Positions 54,850-61,738 of a stretch of DNA of 64,000 bases are shown in pieces (position 1 is the first letter of the stretch; each line of letters begins with the position of its first letter). The notes beneath the pieces were generated by a model, which was not told the DNA's origin, ran no database searches, and saw nothing but the letters and a program-made list of their open reading frames with translations. The stretch covers positions 62,001-126,000 of the forward strand of contig NZ_BNJJ01000024.1 of assembly GCF_016587435.1 (NCBI RefSeq), given 5' to 3'. Position numbers and translations under genes: made by a program. Source of the stretch: Dictyobacter formicarum (GTDB lineage: Bacteria > Chloroflexota > Ktedonobacteria > Ktedonobacterales > Ktedonobacteraceae).

Positions 54850-56871
54850 TCATTTGGATGGGCGCTGCCGCCTTTTCCAGAAGCTGAACCATTTCGATGG
54901 GCGCGTTGTAACGGTGGGATCAGCAACATCCGGACGGCGTTTCTCATTGTTTTTTACAGCATCTAGAGGCTGCTGCTGAACCGCCCGGGCGGCGGCGCGA
55001 ACATATTGATTGCCATCATGGGCCAGTGCTTCCAGAGTAGTGGGCGTCACATATGGATAACGGGTGACCAGGTAGCGCTCTTCCCAGCACAACGAAATGG
55101 CAAAGGTCTCTACAATCGCAGCTGGCAGAGACGGATAATACTGCCACACGGCTTTACGAAACCAGGCGGGAAGTTCATCGTTGATGATCAGCGTTCGCAT
55201 CTTTTTCCGTAGCAGTTCCAGAAACGGCTGCCTTCGACACCGCATCATCGCTGGATGATTCATAACCCTGAACCAGATTTCATAATCTTCAGTTTCAATC
55301 GCGCACTTCAGAATTGTCAGTGGCGTATGTGGATTGCTGGCCAGGGCCTGCCAGATCTCTTTTCTATCTTCCCGCGCAAGCTGTTCCAGCATCTCAATCG
55401 GCGTTCGTTTATGAGCGGCCACCGCGCTGCGTACCTGTAGATCCCCATGCTTCGCCAGATAGACCAGTTGCGCGGGCTCCAGATGGGGCTGACGAGCCAG
55501 ACCCTGCCAGATCTCCATTTCACCCGTCTGCAACAACACATCCAGTACGGCAGATGGTGTACGCGGATTGGCGGCCAGGGCATTGCGGACCTTGATCGAT
55601 TGATCTTGTAGCAGCTGCCCGGCAACATCCGCCGTAAGCCTGGCGCTATCTCCTATACTCGCCCGTACGACCTCCGCCTCATCCCGCGCCAGCGCCTCCA
55701 CCAGGTCCAGGGGAAGGCGGGGATTGCTGGCGGCGGCGGATCTCACCTCAGACTCGCTATCTACAGCCAATGAGCACAACACATCCTGGGGGATTTGCAC
55801 ATTGCGCGCCAGCGCCTTCCTAACCTTTGATGCGGCATCCCTGGCAAGTTCCGCGTAAAAGGCATCATCAAGTCCATGACGTGTGGCAATGGCAGCCCTG
55901 ACAGACGCATCATCGTCGTACCGTAGATAGGTCAGGTTCTGTGAACTCAGCGTATGATGGCTCACGGCCCGCTGACGCACTGTCGCATCCGCATCGCCGG
56001 TCAGCGTCAAGATATCTTTTGCAGATGTGTGTGGATTGCCAGCTACGGCCCGCCTCACTGCTGGACGCCCATGCGTGGTGAAATGAGCAAGTATCCTTGC
56101 TGGCGTCAGCGCATGGCGAGCTACGGCTATCTGTAAGTTCACATCATCAGTACGTGTCAGCACCTTCAAACCACCTGTGCCAATCGGAATGCCAGCAGCT
56201 AAGACTGGTAGTATTTTGTCTCTAATATCCATGCTTGCAGCGGTATAGCGCGCCCAGCGCTCTCTCAGCATGGGAGCTACTTGAGGAAACAGCATAACAA
56301 AAAGCAGCAGAAGAGAAAACTCCACATCGCTCGACAATAACAACTCGTCCACCAGTTTTTGCTGGTATTTCTTTAATGCAGTGGCAACAATCTGACGCCA
56401 ATCAGTTGGCGCCTCACCGCCCAGCGTAACATGCATCTGCATGCTTTCCCAGGTCTTGAGATTATAGCGCTGAAAACGATAATCTGCCTTGATCAATTTA
56501 AACCACAGTGGCGGGATATTTTCGCAGCGCAATAATCCTGCCCAGGCAAGAGCGGGGATTTTTTTAGCGAAATCTGGCTGCGCCAGATTGAGCATTGGCA
56601 GCAGAGGATTTTGTAGAAAATCGGCCGGGTACTCGCGGGCCAGCAGAAATAAGAGATCCATTGGCACGCTCGGATTGCGCGCTAAACCTCGCCTGACTTC
56701 AGGTATATTTAATTTGTAGAGATGTGTTAATGTATCAAGGTTCACAGAGGGATTTTCAGCCACAATGGGTGCAAGGATCGGATAGCGGACTAAATCAGCC
56801 AGGCGCGTCGGATCTGTATCCATACTGGCAGCTTCAACAGCAAAGGATGACGGTGGCTCTTCATTGATCAT
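54850..56871 (-). CDS. Leucine-rich-variant (LRV/HEAT-like) repeat protein
   Basis: A 673-aa helical-repeat protein. From about residue 40 to 640 it consists of roughly 24-residue repeats with conserved elements such as RNPSVPMDLL, GNPHTSAKDILTLTGD, ASNPRLPLDLVEALARD and ANPRTPSAVLDVLL. LRV repeats form a superhelix for protein binding. The C-terminal end is basic (FSFWKRRQRPSK). It is the first gene of the LRV-MoxR-VWA unit and lies next to the tRNA array. It is probably the scaffold or specificity subunit, but the target is unknown. Confidence 0.85.
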   Translation of the reverse strand: MINEEPPSSFAVEAASMDTDPTRLADLVRYPILAPIVAENPSVNLDTLTHLYKLNIPEVRRGLARNPSVPMDLLFLLAREYPADFLQNPLLPMLNLAQPDFAKKIPALAWAGLLRCENIPPLWFKLIKADYRFQRYNLKTWESMQMHVTLGGEAPTDWRQIVATALKKYQQKLVDELLLSSDVEFSLLLLFVMLFPQVAPMLRERWARYTAASMDIRDKILPVLAAGIPIGTGGLKVLTRTDDVNLQIAVARHALTPARILAHFTTHGRPAVRRAVAGNPHTSAKDILTLTGDADATVRQRAVSHHTLSSQNLTYLRYDDDASVRAAIATRHGLDDAFYAELARDAASKVRKALARNVQIPQDVLCSLAVDSESEVRSAAASNPRLPLDLVEALARDEAEVVRASIGDSARLTADVAGQLLQDQSIKVRNALAANPRTPSAVLDVLLQTGEMEIWQGLARQPHLEPAQLVYLAKHGDLQVRSAVAAHKRTPIEMLEQLAREDRKEIWQALASNPHTPLTILKCAIETEDYEIWFRVMNHPAMMRCRRQPFLELLRKKMRTLIINDELPAWFRKAVWQYYPSLPAAIVETFAISLCWEERYLVTRYPYVTPTTLEALAHDGNQYVRAAARAVQQQPLDAVKNNEKRRPDVADPTVTTRPSKWFSFWKRRQRPSK

Positions 56872-56953
56872 TTTCGATTCATCTCTCTACTGCTGTCACG
56901 TACAAAATATCAGCAGGAACAGAATTAATTCAGCAAACAACCTGACAAACAGC

Positions 56954-57027
56954 AAGAGGCGGCCAGGAGTTGAACCCGACGTCTATATTTTGCAGAATAT
57001 CATGCTGGCGCTGCACCACACCCCTCT
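56954..57027 (-). ncRNA. tRNA-like element, copy 1 (anticodon-loop triplet GCA)
   Basis: A 74-nt element folding as a cloverleaf: acceptor AGAGGGG with CGCCTCT (one G-G mismatch), a 4-nt UGUG linker, D stem GUGC/GCAU, anticodon stem AUAU/AUAU with an 8-nt loop UCUGCAAA, and a 6-bp T stem with loop UUCAACU. No CCA is encoded. It is 6 nt downstream of the preceding tRNA. Four copies exist. A normal tRNA would have a 2-nt linker, a 5-bp T stem and a 7-nt loop. Confidence 0.6.
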
Positions 57028-57033
57028 TGACGA

Positions 57034-57106
57034 TATAAACAGCAGGAGTTGAACCTGCGCTTCCGGCTTGAGGGGCCGGGGTGCTAGCCACCTACACCAT
57101 ATTCAT
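57034..57106 (-). tRNA. tRNA with anticodon CUC (Glu-like), copy in cassette 1
   Basis: Cloverleaf with acceptor AUGAAUA/UGUUUAU (all pairs, with G-U), D stem GUGU/GCAC, anticodon stem CCGGC/GCCGG, T stem GCAGG/CCUGC and T loop UUCAACU. The anticodon loop is CCCUCAA, anticodon CUC. Position 33 is C instead of the near-universal U. Discriminator A. No CCA encoded. The unusual U33 change may make it nonfunctional in translation. Confidence 0.65.
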
Positions 57107-57110
57107 ATCG

Positions 57111-57125
57111 ATCGGCTATGCCGAT
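57111..57125 (-). promoter_or_regulatory. Leader hairpin, cassette 1
   Basis: ATCGGC-ATA-GCCGAT hairpin between the -10 box and the tRNA 5' end. It recurs in all four cassettes with compensatory changes. Possible processing or protein-binding site. Confidence 0.55.
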
Positions 57126-57132
57126 GGGCTTT

Positions 57133-57161
57133 ACTATAGTATAGTGGGGAATTCCTGTCAA
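57133..57161 (-). promoter_or_regulatory. Sigma-70 promoter, cassette 1
   Basis: TTGACA (57156-57161), 17-bp spacer, TATAGT (57133-57138) on the minus strand, 27 bases before the tRNA 5' end. Confidence 0.75.
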
Positions 57162-57204
57162 CATAGCAGCACACATGCGATTCAATAGATTCCACGGCAA
57201 GGGA

Positions 57205-57278
57205 GAGAGGCGACCAGGAGTTGAACCTGATGTCTGTACTTGTATCCGTACTATGCTAACGCTGCACCACACCCCTCT
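57205..57278 (-). ncRNA. tRNA-like element, copy 2 (loop triplet UAC)
   Basis: Same geometry as the other three copies, but the anticodon stem is GUAC/GUAC with loop GGAUACAA, so the stem pairs have changed on both sides and the triplet is UAC instead of GCA. T stem AUCAGG/CCUGGU, T loop UUCAACU, D loop AGCGUUA. 74 nt. No CCA. Confidence 0.6.
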
Positions 57279-57284
57279 TGACGA

Positions 57285-57356
57285 TATAAACGGCAGGACT
57301 CGAACCTACAATCTTTTGCGTGTAAAGCAAACGCTCTACCTTTGAGCCACATCCAC
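57285..57356 (-). tRNA. tRNA-Val (anticodon UAC), cassette 2
   Basis: Regular cloverleaf: acceptor GUGGAUG/CGUUUAU (all pairs, four G-U), D stem GCUC/GAGC, anticodon stem UUUGC/GCAAA, loop UUUACAC, T stem GUAGG/CCUGC, T loop UUCGAGU, discriminator A. No CCA encoded. The acceptor stem is weak because of its G-U pairs. Confidence 0.75.
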
Positions 57357-57360
57357 ATCG

Positions 57361-57375
57361 ATCGGTAAAACCGAT
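57361..57375 (-). promoter_or_regulatory. Leader hairpin, cassette 2
   Basis: ATCGGT-TTT-ACCGAT, a G-C to A-T change in the closing pair relative to the other cassettes, paired on both sides. Confidence 0.55.
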
Positions 57376-57381
57376 GTGATT

Positions 57382-57410
57382 ACTATAAGTCTGAAGGCTT
57401 TCCATGTCAA
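57382..57410 (-). promoter_or_regulatory. Sigma-70 promoter, cassette 2
   Basis: TTGACA (57405-57410), 17-bp spacer, TATAGT (57382-57387). Confidence 0.75.
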
Positions 57411-57445
57411 CATAAGGACCATTAAACGAAAAAAGCATGAATGGA

Positions 57446-57519
57446 GAGAGGCGATCAGGAATTGAACCTGATGTCTATATTCTGCGGAATATCATGCTGA
57501 CGCTGCACCACACCCCTCT
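57446..57519 (-). ncRNA. tRNA-like element, copy 3 (loop triplet GCA)
   Basis: 74 nt, same fold: AGAGGGG/CGCCTCT, D stem GUGC/GCAU, anticodon stem AUAU/AUAU, loop UCCGCAGA, T stem AUCAGG/CCUGAU fully paired, T loop UUCAAUU. Confidence 0.6.
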
Positions 57520-57525
57520 TGACGA

Positions 57526-57599
57526 TCCAGATGGTAGGAATCGAACCTGCGTCCGTGCTGGCTTATGAGTCCAGTGCTCTACCACTAAGCTACATCTAA
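57526..57599 (-). tRNA. tRNA with anticodon CAU (Met/Ile2), cassette 3
   Basis: Acceptor UUAGAUG/CAUCUGG (all pairs), D stem GCUU/GAGC, anticodon stem CUGGA/GCCAG with an A-G at the loop end, loop CUCAUAA, T stem GCAGG/CCUAC with one C-A mismatch, T loop UUCGAUU, discriminator A. No CCA. Whether it is an elongator Met or the lysidine-modified Ile tRNA cannot be told from sequence. Confidence 0.65.
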
Positions 57600-57603
57600 A
57601 TCG

Positions 57604-57618
57604 ATCGGCTAAGCCGAT
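57604..57618 (-). promoter_or_regulatory. Leader hairpin, cassette 3
   Basis: ATCGGC-TTA-GCCGAT between the promoter and the tRNA. Confidence 0.55.
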
Positions 57619-57625
57619 GATTTTT

Positions 57626-57654
57626 ACTATAGTAAAAGCGGGATTTTATGTCAA
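57626..57654 (-). promoter_or_regulatory. Sigma-70 promoter, cassette 3
   Basis: TTGACA (57649-57654), 17-bp spacer, TATAGT (57626-57631). It starts only 25 bases past copy 4 of the tRNA-like element. Confidence 0.75.
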
Positions 57655-57678
57655 TAGATACGGAAAAGATTATTTGAT

Positions 57679-57752
57679 GAGAGGCGATCAGGAGTTGAAC
57701 CTGATGTCTATATTTTGCAGAATATCATGCTGACGCTGCACCACACCCCTCT
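57679..57752 (-). ncRNA. tRNA-like element, copy 4 (loop triplet GCA)
   Basis: 74 nt, same fold; anticodon stem AUAU/AUAU with loop UCUGCAAA, T stem AUCAGG/CCUGAU, T loop UUCAACU. Spacing to the tRNA before it is 5 nt. Confidence 0.6.
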
Positions 57753-57757
57753 TACGT

Positions 57758-57829
57758 TATGAACAGCAGGATTTACGCCTGCACTTCCGGTTTTGCAGAC
57801 CGGCCCTCTATTATTTAAGTTACATTCAC
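57758..57829 (-). tRNA. tRNA-Cys (anticodon GCA), cassette 4
   Basis: Acceptor GUGAAUG/UGUUCAU (all pairs), anticodon stem CCGGU/ACCGG, loop CUGCAAA, T stem GCAGG/CCUGC, discriminator A. The T loop is CGUAAAU instead of the TTC-type loop that nearly all tRNAs have, and the D stem is only three sound pairs. No CCA. It may be an atypical or non-translating tRNA. Confidence 0.65.
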
Positions 57830-57833
57830 ATCG

Positions 57834-57848
57834 ATCGGCTAAACCGAT
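57834..57848 (-). promoter_or_regulatory. Leader hairpin, cassette 4
   Basis: ATCGGT-TTA-GCCGAT, with one G-U pair. Confidence 0.5.
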
Positions 57849-57854
57849 GAGCGT

Positions 57855-57884
57855 ACTATAAGAGGTTGAAATGCTCCTTGTCAA
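57855..57884 (-). promoter_or_regulatory. Sigma-70 promoter, cassette 4
   Basis: TTGACA (57879-57884), 18-bp spacer, TATAGT (57855-57860). Confidence 0.7.
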
Positions 57885-58128
57885 CTATAGAATCAGAATT
57901 ATGTTTGTTAAACATCTTTTTTTAGATCGACCAGCAGGATAAAAAATAGTTATCAAAAATAGAGCTTTATCATTTCGGCCTTACGGGAGCGTTGTATCTC
58001 TCTGCTGGCCTCGAAGCGAACTCAGCATTTGGTCCGTACTACAGATAGGTCAAATTACGCCTGTTATCCAACATAAATACTTCTTTTTAGCTGCCAAAAA
58101 TCTACAATTAAAAGGAGCTCGGTTGTCT

Positions 58129-58365
58129 ATGCCGCAGCAATCATCTTCTTCTACTGCCTCGGGTGAACAGAAAGAAAAAAGGGGACAGCTTGGTCCCTAG
58201 CTCTGCTGGGCTGTGGTGTTCGCCGACATTGGTACATCTATCTATTATGTCCCCGGTATTTTGTATAAGACAGTAAATGTACTGTCGGGCTTCTTTGTTT
58301 TTCTGACCATGGTGGTCTTTATCTTGCTGGCGTTTAAATATGTTGAGGTGACATATCGCTTTTAG
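58129..58365 (+). pseudogene. APC-superfamily amino-acid permease, N-terminal fragment with an amber stop
   Basis: The frame begins MPQQSSSSTASGEQKEKRG, then QLGP followed by a TAG where homologues have Trp (WAVVFADIGTSIYYVPGIL is in the first helices). After VFLTMVVFILLAFKYVEVTYRF it stops, about 80 codons in all, so only the first two or three helices remain. AAAAGGAG precedes it. It converges with the nitronate monooxygenase gene, overlapping its stop codon. A GC-balanced, possibly folded 200-base leader precedes it; I do not recognise a known riboswitch there. Confidence 0.6.
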
Positions 58366-59327
58366 AGCAATGCTCGATAGCGTTCTTGGAGTAGTTGTTC
58401 AGCGCCGTTGCCTAATTGTTGAATTATGGTGGCGGCCGCTTGCTGCTGCTTCACCAGTCCCACGGCCTCTCCCGCATAAATATGGGCCCGATCGTAATCT
58501 TTCTCTTTGATCGCCTGCGCCAATTCCTGGCGCGCCTGGTCATTGATGGCCAGCGCTTCTACATTCGCATGCCACTGGTCGGTATAGTGGTTGCGCAAAG
58601 CTCGTCCTGCGTATTGGGGAGGCCAGCTCAATCCCTGGGCAACGTCAAAGACGCGCGTCAGTACGGTATCAGTTTCCTGAGACTGAATGATGCGCGCGCG
58701 GGCTTGCTCTGTGTTCTCACATTCGGGCGATGCCAGTAGACAGGTACCAACCCAGACGCCGGCTGCCCCGGCGGCCAGTGCGGCAACCACCCCACGAGCG
58801 GTTGCAATACCTCCGGCAGCCACTACCGGTACTTGAACCGCGTCCAACACAGCTTGCAGCAGAGGTAACGTCCCTACCTCTCCGGTATGGCCACCAGCCT
58901 CGGTTCCCTGCGCAGCGACCAGGTCAACGCCTATGCGCTCGGCCTGGATAGCTTCCTCTCGCGAGTGTACCTGGGTGGCCAGGTAGATACCATGCTGATG
59001 AATCAGCTCGACATAAGGCTCGGGCGAACCAAACGAGATTGATATAAGAAATGGCCGCGCCTGGATGGCGGCCTGCAACATTTCAGGTCGTTTCTCAATG
59101 GCCCAGGCCATTAAGCCAAAGCCAAAAGGCTGTTGATCGGCGCCACGAGCGATGGCTGCCTCACGCTCAAAGAACTCCACTGGTTCATTGCTCCCAATGC
59201 CAATCATTCCCAGCCCGCCAGCTTGTGAGACCGCATGTGCTAAACGACCTCGTCCAACATAGGCCATCGGAGCCCCAATAATTGGATAGCGCAACTTCCA
59301 GGCGGTTGTGAGATGTGTACGCAACAT
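58362..59327 (-). CDS. Nitronate monooxygenase (2-nitropropane dioxygenase family)
   Basis: FMN-dependent TIM barrel of 321 aa. YPIIGAPMAYVGRGRLAHAVSQAGGLGMIG is the N-terminal FMN site, LVAAQGTEAGGHTGEVGTLPLL carries the conserved His and phosphate-binding glycines, and VPVVAAGGIATARGVVAALAAGAAGVWVGT closes the barrel. ATG 59327 is chosen (GAGGGAGGGG upstream) over ATG 59342. It detoxifies nitroalkanes or alkyl nitronates such as 3-nitropropionate (family knowledge). Confidence 0.9.
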   Translation of the reverse strand: MLRTHLTTAWKLRYPIIGAPMAYVGRGRLAHAVSQAGGLGMIGIGSNEPVEFFEREAAIARGADQQPFGFGLMAWAIEKRPEMLQAAIQARPFLISISFGSPEPYVELIHQHGIYLATQVHSREEAIQAERIGVDLVAAQGTEAGGHTGEVGTLPLLQAVLDAVQVPVVAAGGIATARGVVAALAAGAAGVWVGTCLLASPECENTEQARARIIQSQETDTVLTRVFDVAQGLSWPPQYAGRALRNHYTDQWHANVEALAINDQARQELAQAIKEKDYDRAHIYAGEAVGLVKQQQAAATIIQQLGNGAEQLLQERYRALL

Positions 59328-59532
59328 ACTCCCCTCCCTCATCAGGTGTGCTTGTAGTTATTCCGACTTGTATCAGTTTCTGCCTCGATAGCGGACGCAG
59401 TACCCGCGCCTGACCTCTGTTCACACTATACCTTGCATTGAGCGCTGCCTGCAGCAAATTCTTGCGCTCATTGATCAAATTCTTGCGCATTTTAATGATA
59501 GTGTCCAGAAGTCAGGCCTGCCCAAAGCTAAA

Positions 59533-59583
59533 ATGCATGGAGGAATGGCTTTGCTAGTAAAAGCTATTCATTCCTCCACGCAT
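59533..59583 (-). terminator. Terminator hairpin after the CAP-domain gene
   Basis: ATGGAGGAATG and its complement, with an inner GCTTT/AAAGC stem, 56 bases past the stop at 59639. The remaining gene-free sequence 59328-59638 holds no recognised feature. Confidence 0.55.
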
Positions 59584-59638
59584 TTGATACATATCATTGT
59601 AAGCTCAGGTTTGGGCCTGCGTCCAAACGAGCTTGCTT

Positions 59639-60391
59639 TTATACCGCGGCAAAATCCTCGGTGAGCCAGACACGATTGTGCACGCTATCAACAACGACAT
59701 CGACACCTACCATTGTACAACTGGTAGAGAGAATGTTGAGGCGATGTCCATCGTTAGGTGGCTGCTCAGCAAACATAGCTTGATTCAAGCTCACAGCTGC
59801 ATTGGTTGCGGCATCCCCATCACTAACGCCGATATTTTCAGCAGCAGCGACCCAGTTAACGCCTGCCTGCTTCTCACGGTCACCAAGATAAGCTTCGCCC
59901 GGCAACTGGTGTGACAGCTGATTAGCGGCTGCCATGGCCAGGTTATGCTGATGGGCGCTCTGTACTAGCTGAGGGCTCCAGGTCAGCGGCGCCAATCCAG
60001 CTCCTGCCCGCTCCTGGTTGATCAGGTTGAATACTGCCTGCGCGGCAGCGGGAATGTTATTGCTGCCACCTGACTGAACAGGCCGCTGGGCTGGCTGCAC
60101 AGGTGGGGTAGTAGGTATCGCGGGAGGCTGCGTCGCTTGAGGCACTGCCCTTTTTTCCGCTGCCGTTGGTTGTGGTGTGGGCTTTGGCGCCAGAGCAACG
60201 CCTACCGAAGCAGCCATGGTCCCGTGCCGGCTAGATCTATTATTGCCTGTATGCTTGGAATGTGCAGTGGTGCTAGAGTTTCCCGTCCCTTGCACAGAGC
60301 CTGACGTTGTAGCATTACTACATGCTGTCAGCAGGACCAGAAAAAGAGCTGCACTAATGATCCATTTCAAGTTTTGTGATTTTTTTATCAC
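59639..60391 (-). CDS. CAP-domain (SCP/PR-1) lipoprotein
   Basis: A 250-aa secreted lipoprotein. Basic KKSQNLK, a hydrophobic stretch and lipobox LLTAC form a lipoprotein signal. A Ser/Thr/Pro-rich linker (~residues 25-110) follows, then a CAP domain: IPAAAQAVFNLINQERAGAGLAPLTWSPQLVQSAHQHN, with SHQLPG and ENIG motifs and HRLNILS. The GTG at 60391 is chosen, with GGAAGG about 10 bases upstream; an earlier GTG at 60427 is less likely. CAP proteins are extracellular; function here unknown. Confidence 0.85.
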   Translation of the reverse strand: MIKKSQNLKWIISAALFLVLLTACSNATTSGSVQGTGNSSTTAHSKHTGNNRSSRHGTMAASVGVALAPKPTPQPTAAEKRAVPQATQPPAIPTTPPVQPAQRPVQSGGSNNIPAAAQAVFNLINQERAGAGLAPLTWSPQLVQSAHQHNLAMAAANQLSHQLPGEAYLGDREKQAGVNWVAAAENIGVSDGDAATNAAVSLNQAMFAEQPPNDGHRLNILSTSCTMVGVDVVVDSVHNRVWLTEDFAAV

Positions 60392-60569
60392 GCAATACAA
60401 TCCTTCCACAAATGACAACCCCGCCACAAATGACGCAGTTCTATTACTACCAGGTATATGGCACTATCTATCCTTTAATTTAAGGATACCGGAATAGGCG
60501 TCCATGTGTACAATAATTGGTACTTTACTATTATAAAATCAGTTTAAATGTGCTGAATTTTAACTGATT

Positions 60570-61532
60570 TTACTCAACAATATGTCTGTAGCCTTCTTCA
60601 ATTACCGGGATTCCCAGTTGTGGCCCCCATATGGCGCGCGCTAATAATTCAGCCGATTCGACGAGCCGGGGACCCGAACGATTGATATAAGAGTTGCCAT
60701 CAATTGCATAAACACAGCCCTGCTTAACTGCCTTCAAAGCAGACCAGCCATGCTGCCTTTGTAATAGTGAGATGTCCTGCTCGGTGCGTTCCAACGTATA
60801 ACCACAGGGACTAAGGATAATAATATCCGGATCAGTTCGCTGCAACTCTTCCCAGTCCAACCAGGGTGAGTGTGTGCCAATGACGCCAAACAAACTTTCT
60901 CCACCAGCATATTCCACCAGTTCTGGAGTCCAGTTGCCCGCAGCCATCAAGGGATCCAGCCACTCCAGCACGGCTACACGAGGCTTGCGACCGCCTTGTT
61001 GTTCCACTAACCATTGAGTGCGCTCTTTGAGTTGGGCCAGGCGCTGTTGATACCTGGCAACCACCTGCTCGGCCCGTTGTTCCTGCTTAAGAGCTTTGCC
61101 AATGCGCAACATATCTTTCCAGATATCCTCCAGGCTGTAAGGAGCCAGCGCGATAATCTTTGGGGTAAGTCCAATACTCTGTTGTAAGGCTCGCTCAACA
61201 TCTTCCTGACTGACGGCACAGACATCACACTGCGTTTGCGTAAAAATAATATCTGGCTGCAGTTCCTGCAATTTTTGAGCATCAATTGTATAGACACTTA
61301 AGGCCCGCAACGCATTTTCACTCGAGCTTTCGCGTTCGTGGGCAATCCTTTTGACCTGGACATCTATCTCCGCGCTGCTTGTATTTGTATCAATGAGGGT
61401 GCTACTCACAACCGGTAAATTTTGAACCTGTGGCGGATAATCACATTCATGCGAACACCCAACCAGTTGATCCAGACATCCCAGTTCCGCGATCATTTCA
61501 GTGGCACCAGCTAACAAAGAAACTATCCGCAT
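60570..61532 (-). CDS. BtuF-like periplasmic-binding-fold protein
   Basis: A 320-aa protein with the helical-backbone binding fold (PF01497) of vitamin B12/iron-siderophore binding proteins. IVSLLAGATEMIAELGCLDQLVGCSHECDYP is the conserved N-terminus, with PDIIFTQTQCDVCAVS and SPWLDWEELQRTDPDIIILSPCGY. It has no signal peptide, unlike true BtuF, so it may act in the cytosol or be a misannotated start; other members of this signal-less cobalamin-binding subfamily occur as single genes. No BtuCD is nearby. Confidence 0.82.
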   Translation of the reverse strand: MRIVSLLAGATEMIAELGCLDQLVGCSHECDYPPQVQNLPVVSSTLIDTNTSSAEIDVQVKRIAHERESSSENALRALSVYTIDAQKLQELQPDIIFTQTQCDVCAVSQEDVERALQQSIGLTPKIIALAPYSLEDIWKDMLRIGKALKQEQRAEQVVARYQQRLAQLKERTQWLVEQQGGRKPRVAVLEWLDPLMAAGNWTPELVEYAGGESLFGVIGTHSPWLDWEELQRTDPDIIILSPCGYTLERTEQDISLLQRQHGWSALKAVKQGCVYAIDGNSYINRSGPRLVESAELLARAIWGPQLGIPVIEEGYRHIVE

Positions 61533-61738
61533 CGCTCTATCCCTTTCCTCAAGAATCCCTTTAACCGTCGATACACGCGCTACTACTCACTGCAGTGTAT
61601 GCCAACCTCTCATCAAAGACAAGATGCAACATCCACAAACTATTCGTTTTATTGATCCAGGGATAACTGGTCGAGGTTCCCAGATTATTGGTACCATTTT
61701 TCCAGCCAAAGCAGGTGGTTTTTGGATATACTATTAAC

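Noticed and set aside
56954..57752. Treating the four conserved elements as ordinary tRNA-Cys genes
   Set aside because: The anticodon loop has eight bases, the anticodon stem four (or five with a 6-nt loop) and the T stem six pairs; they do not fit a standard cloverleaf.
57950..58110. Possible ydaO/yuaA (cyclic di-AMP) riboswitch before the broken permease
   Set aside because: The region has hairpin-forming sequence but does not match the conserved blocks I know for that or other riboswitches. A covariance search would be decisive.
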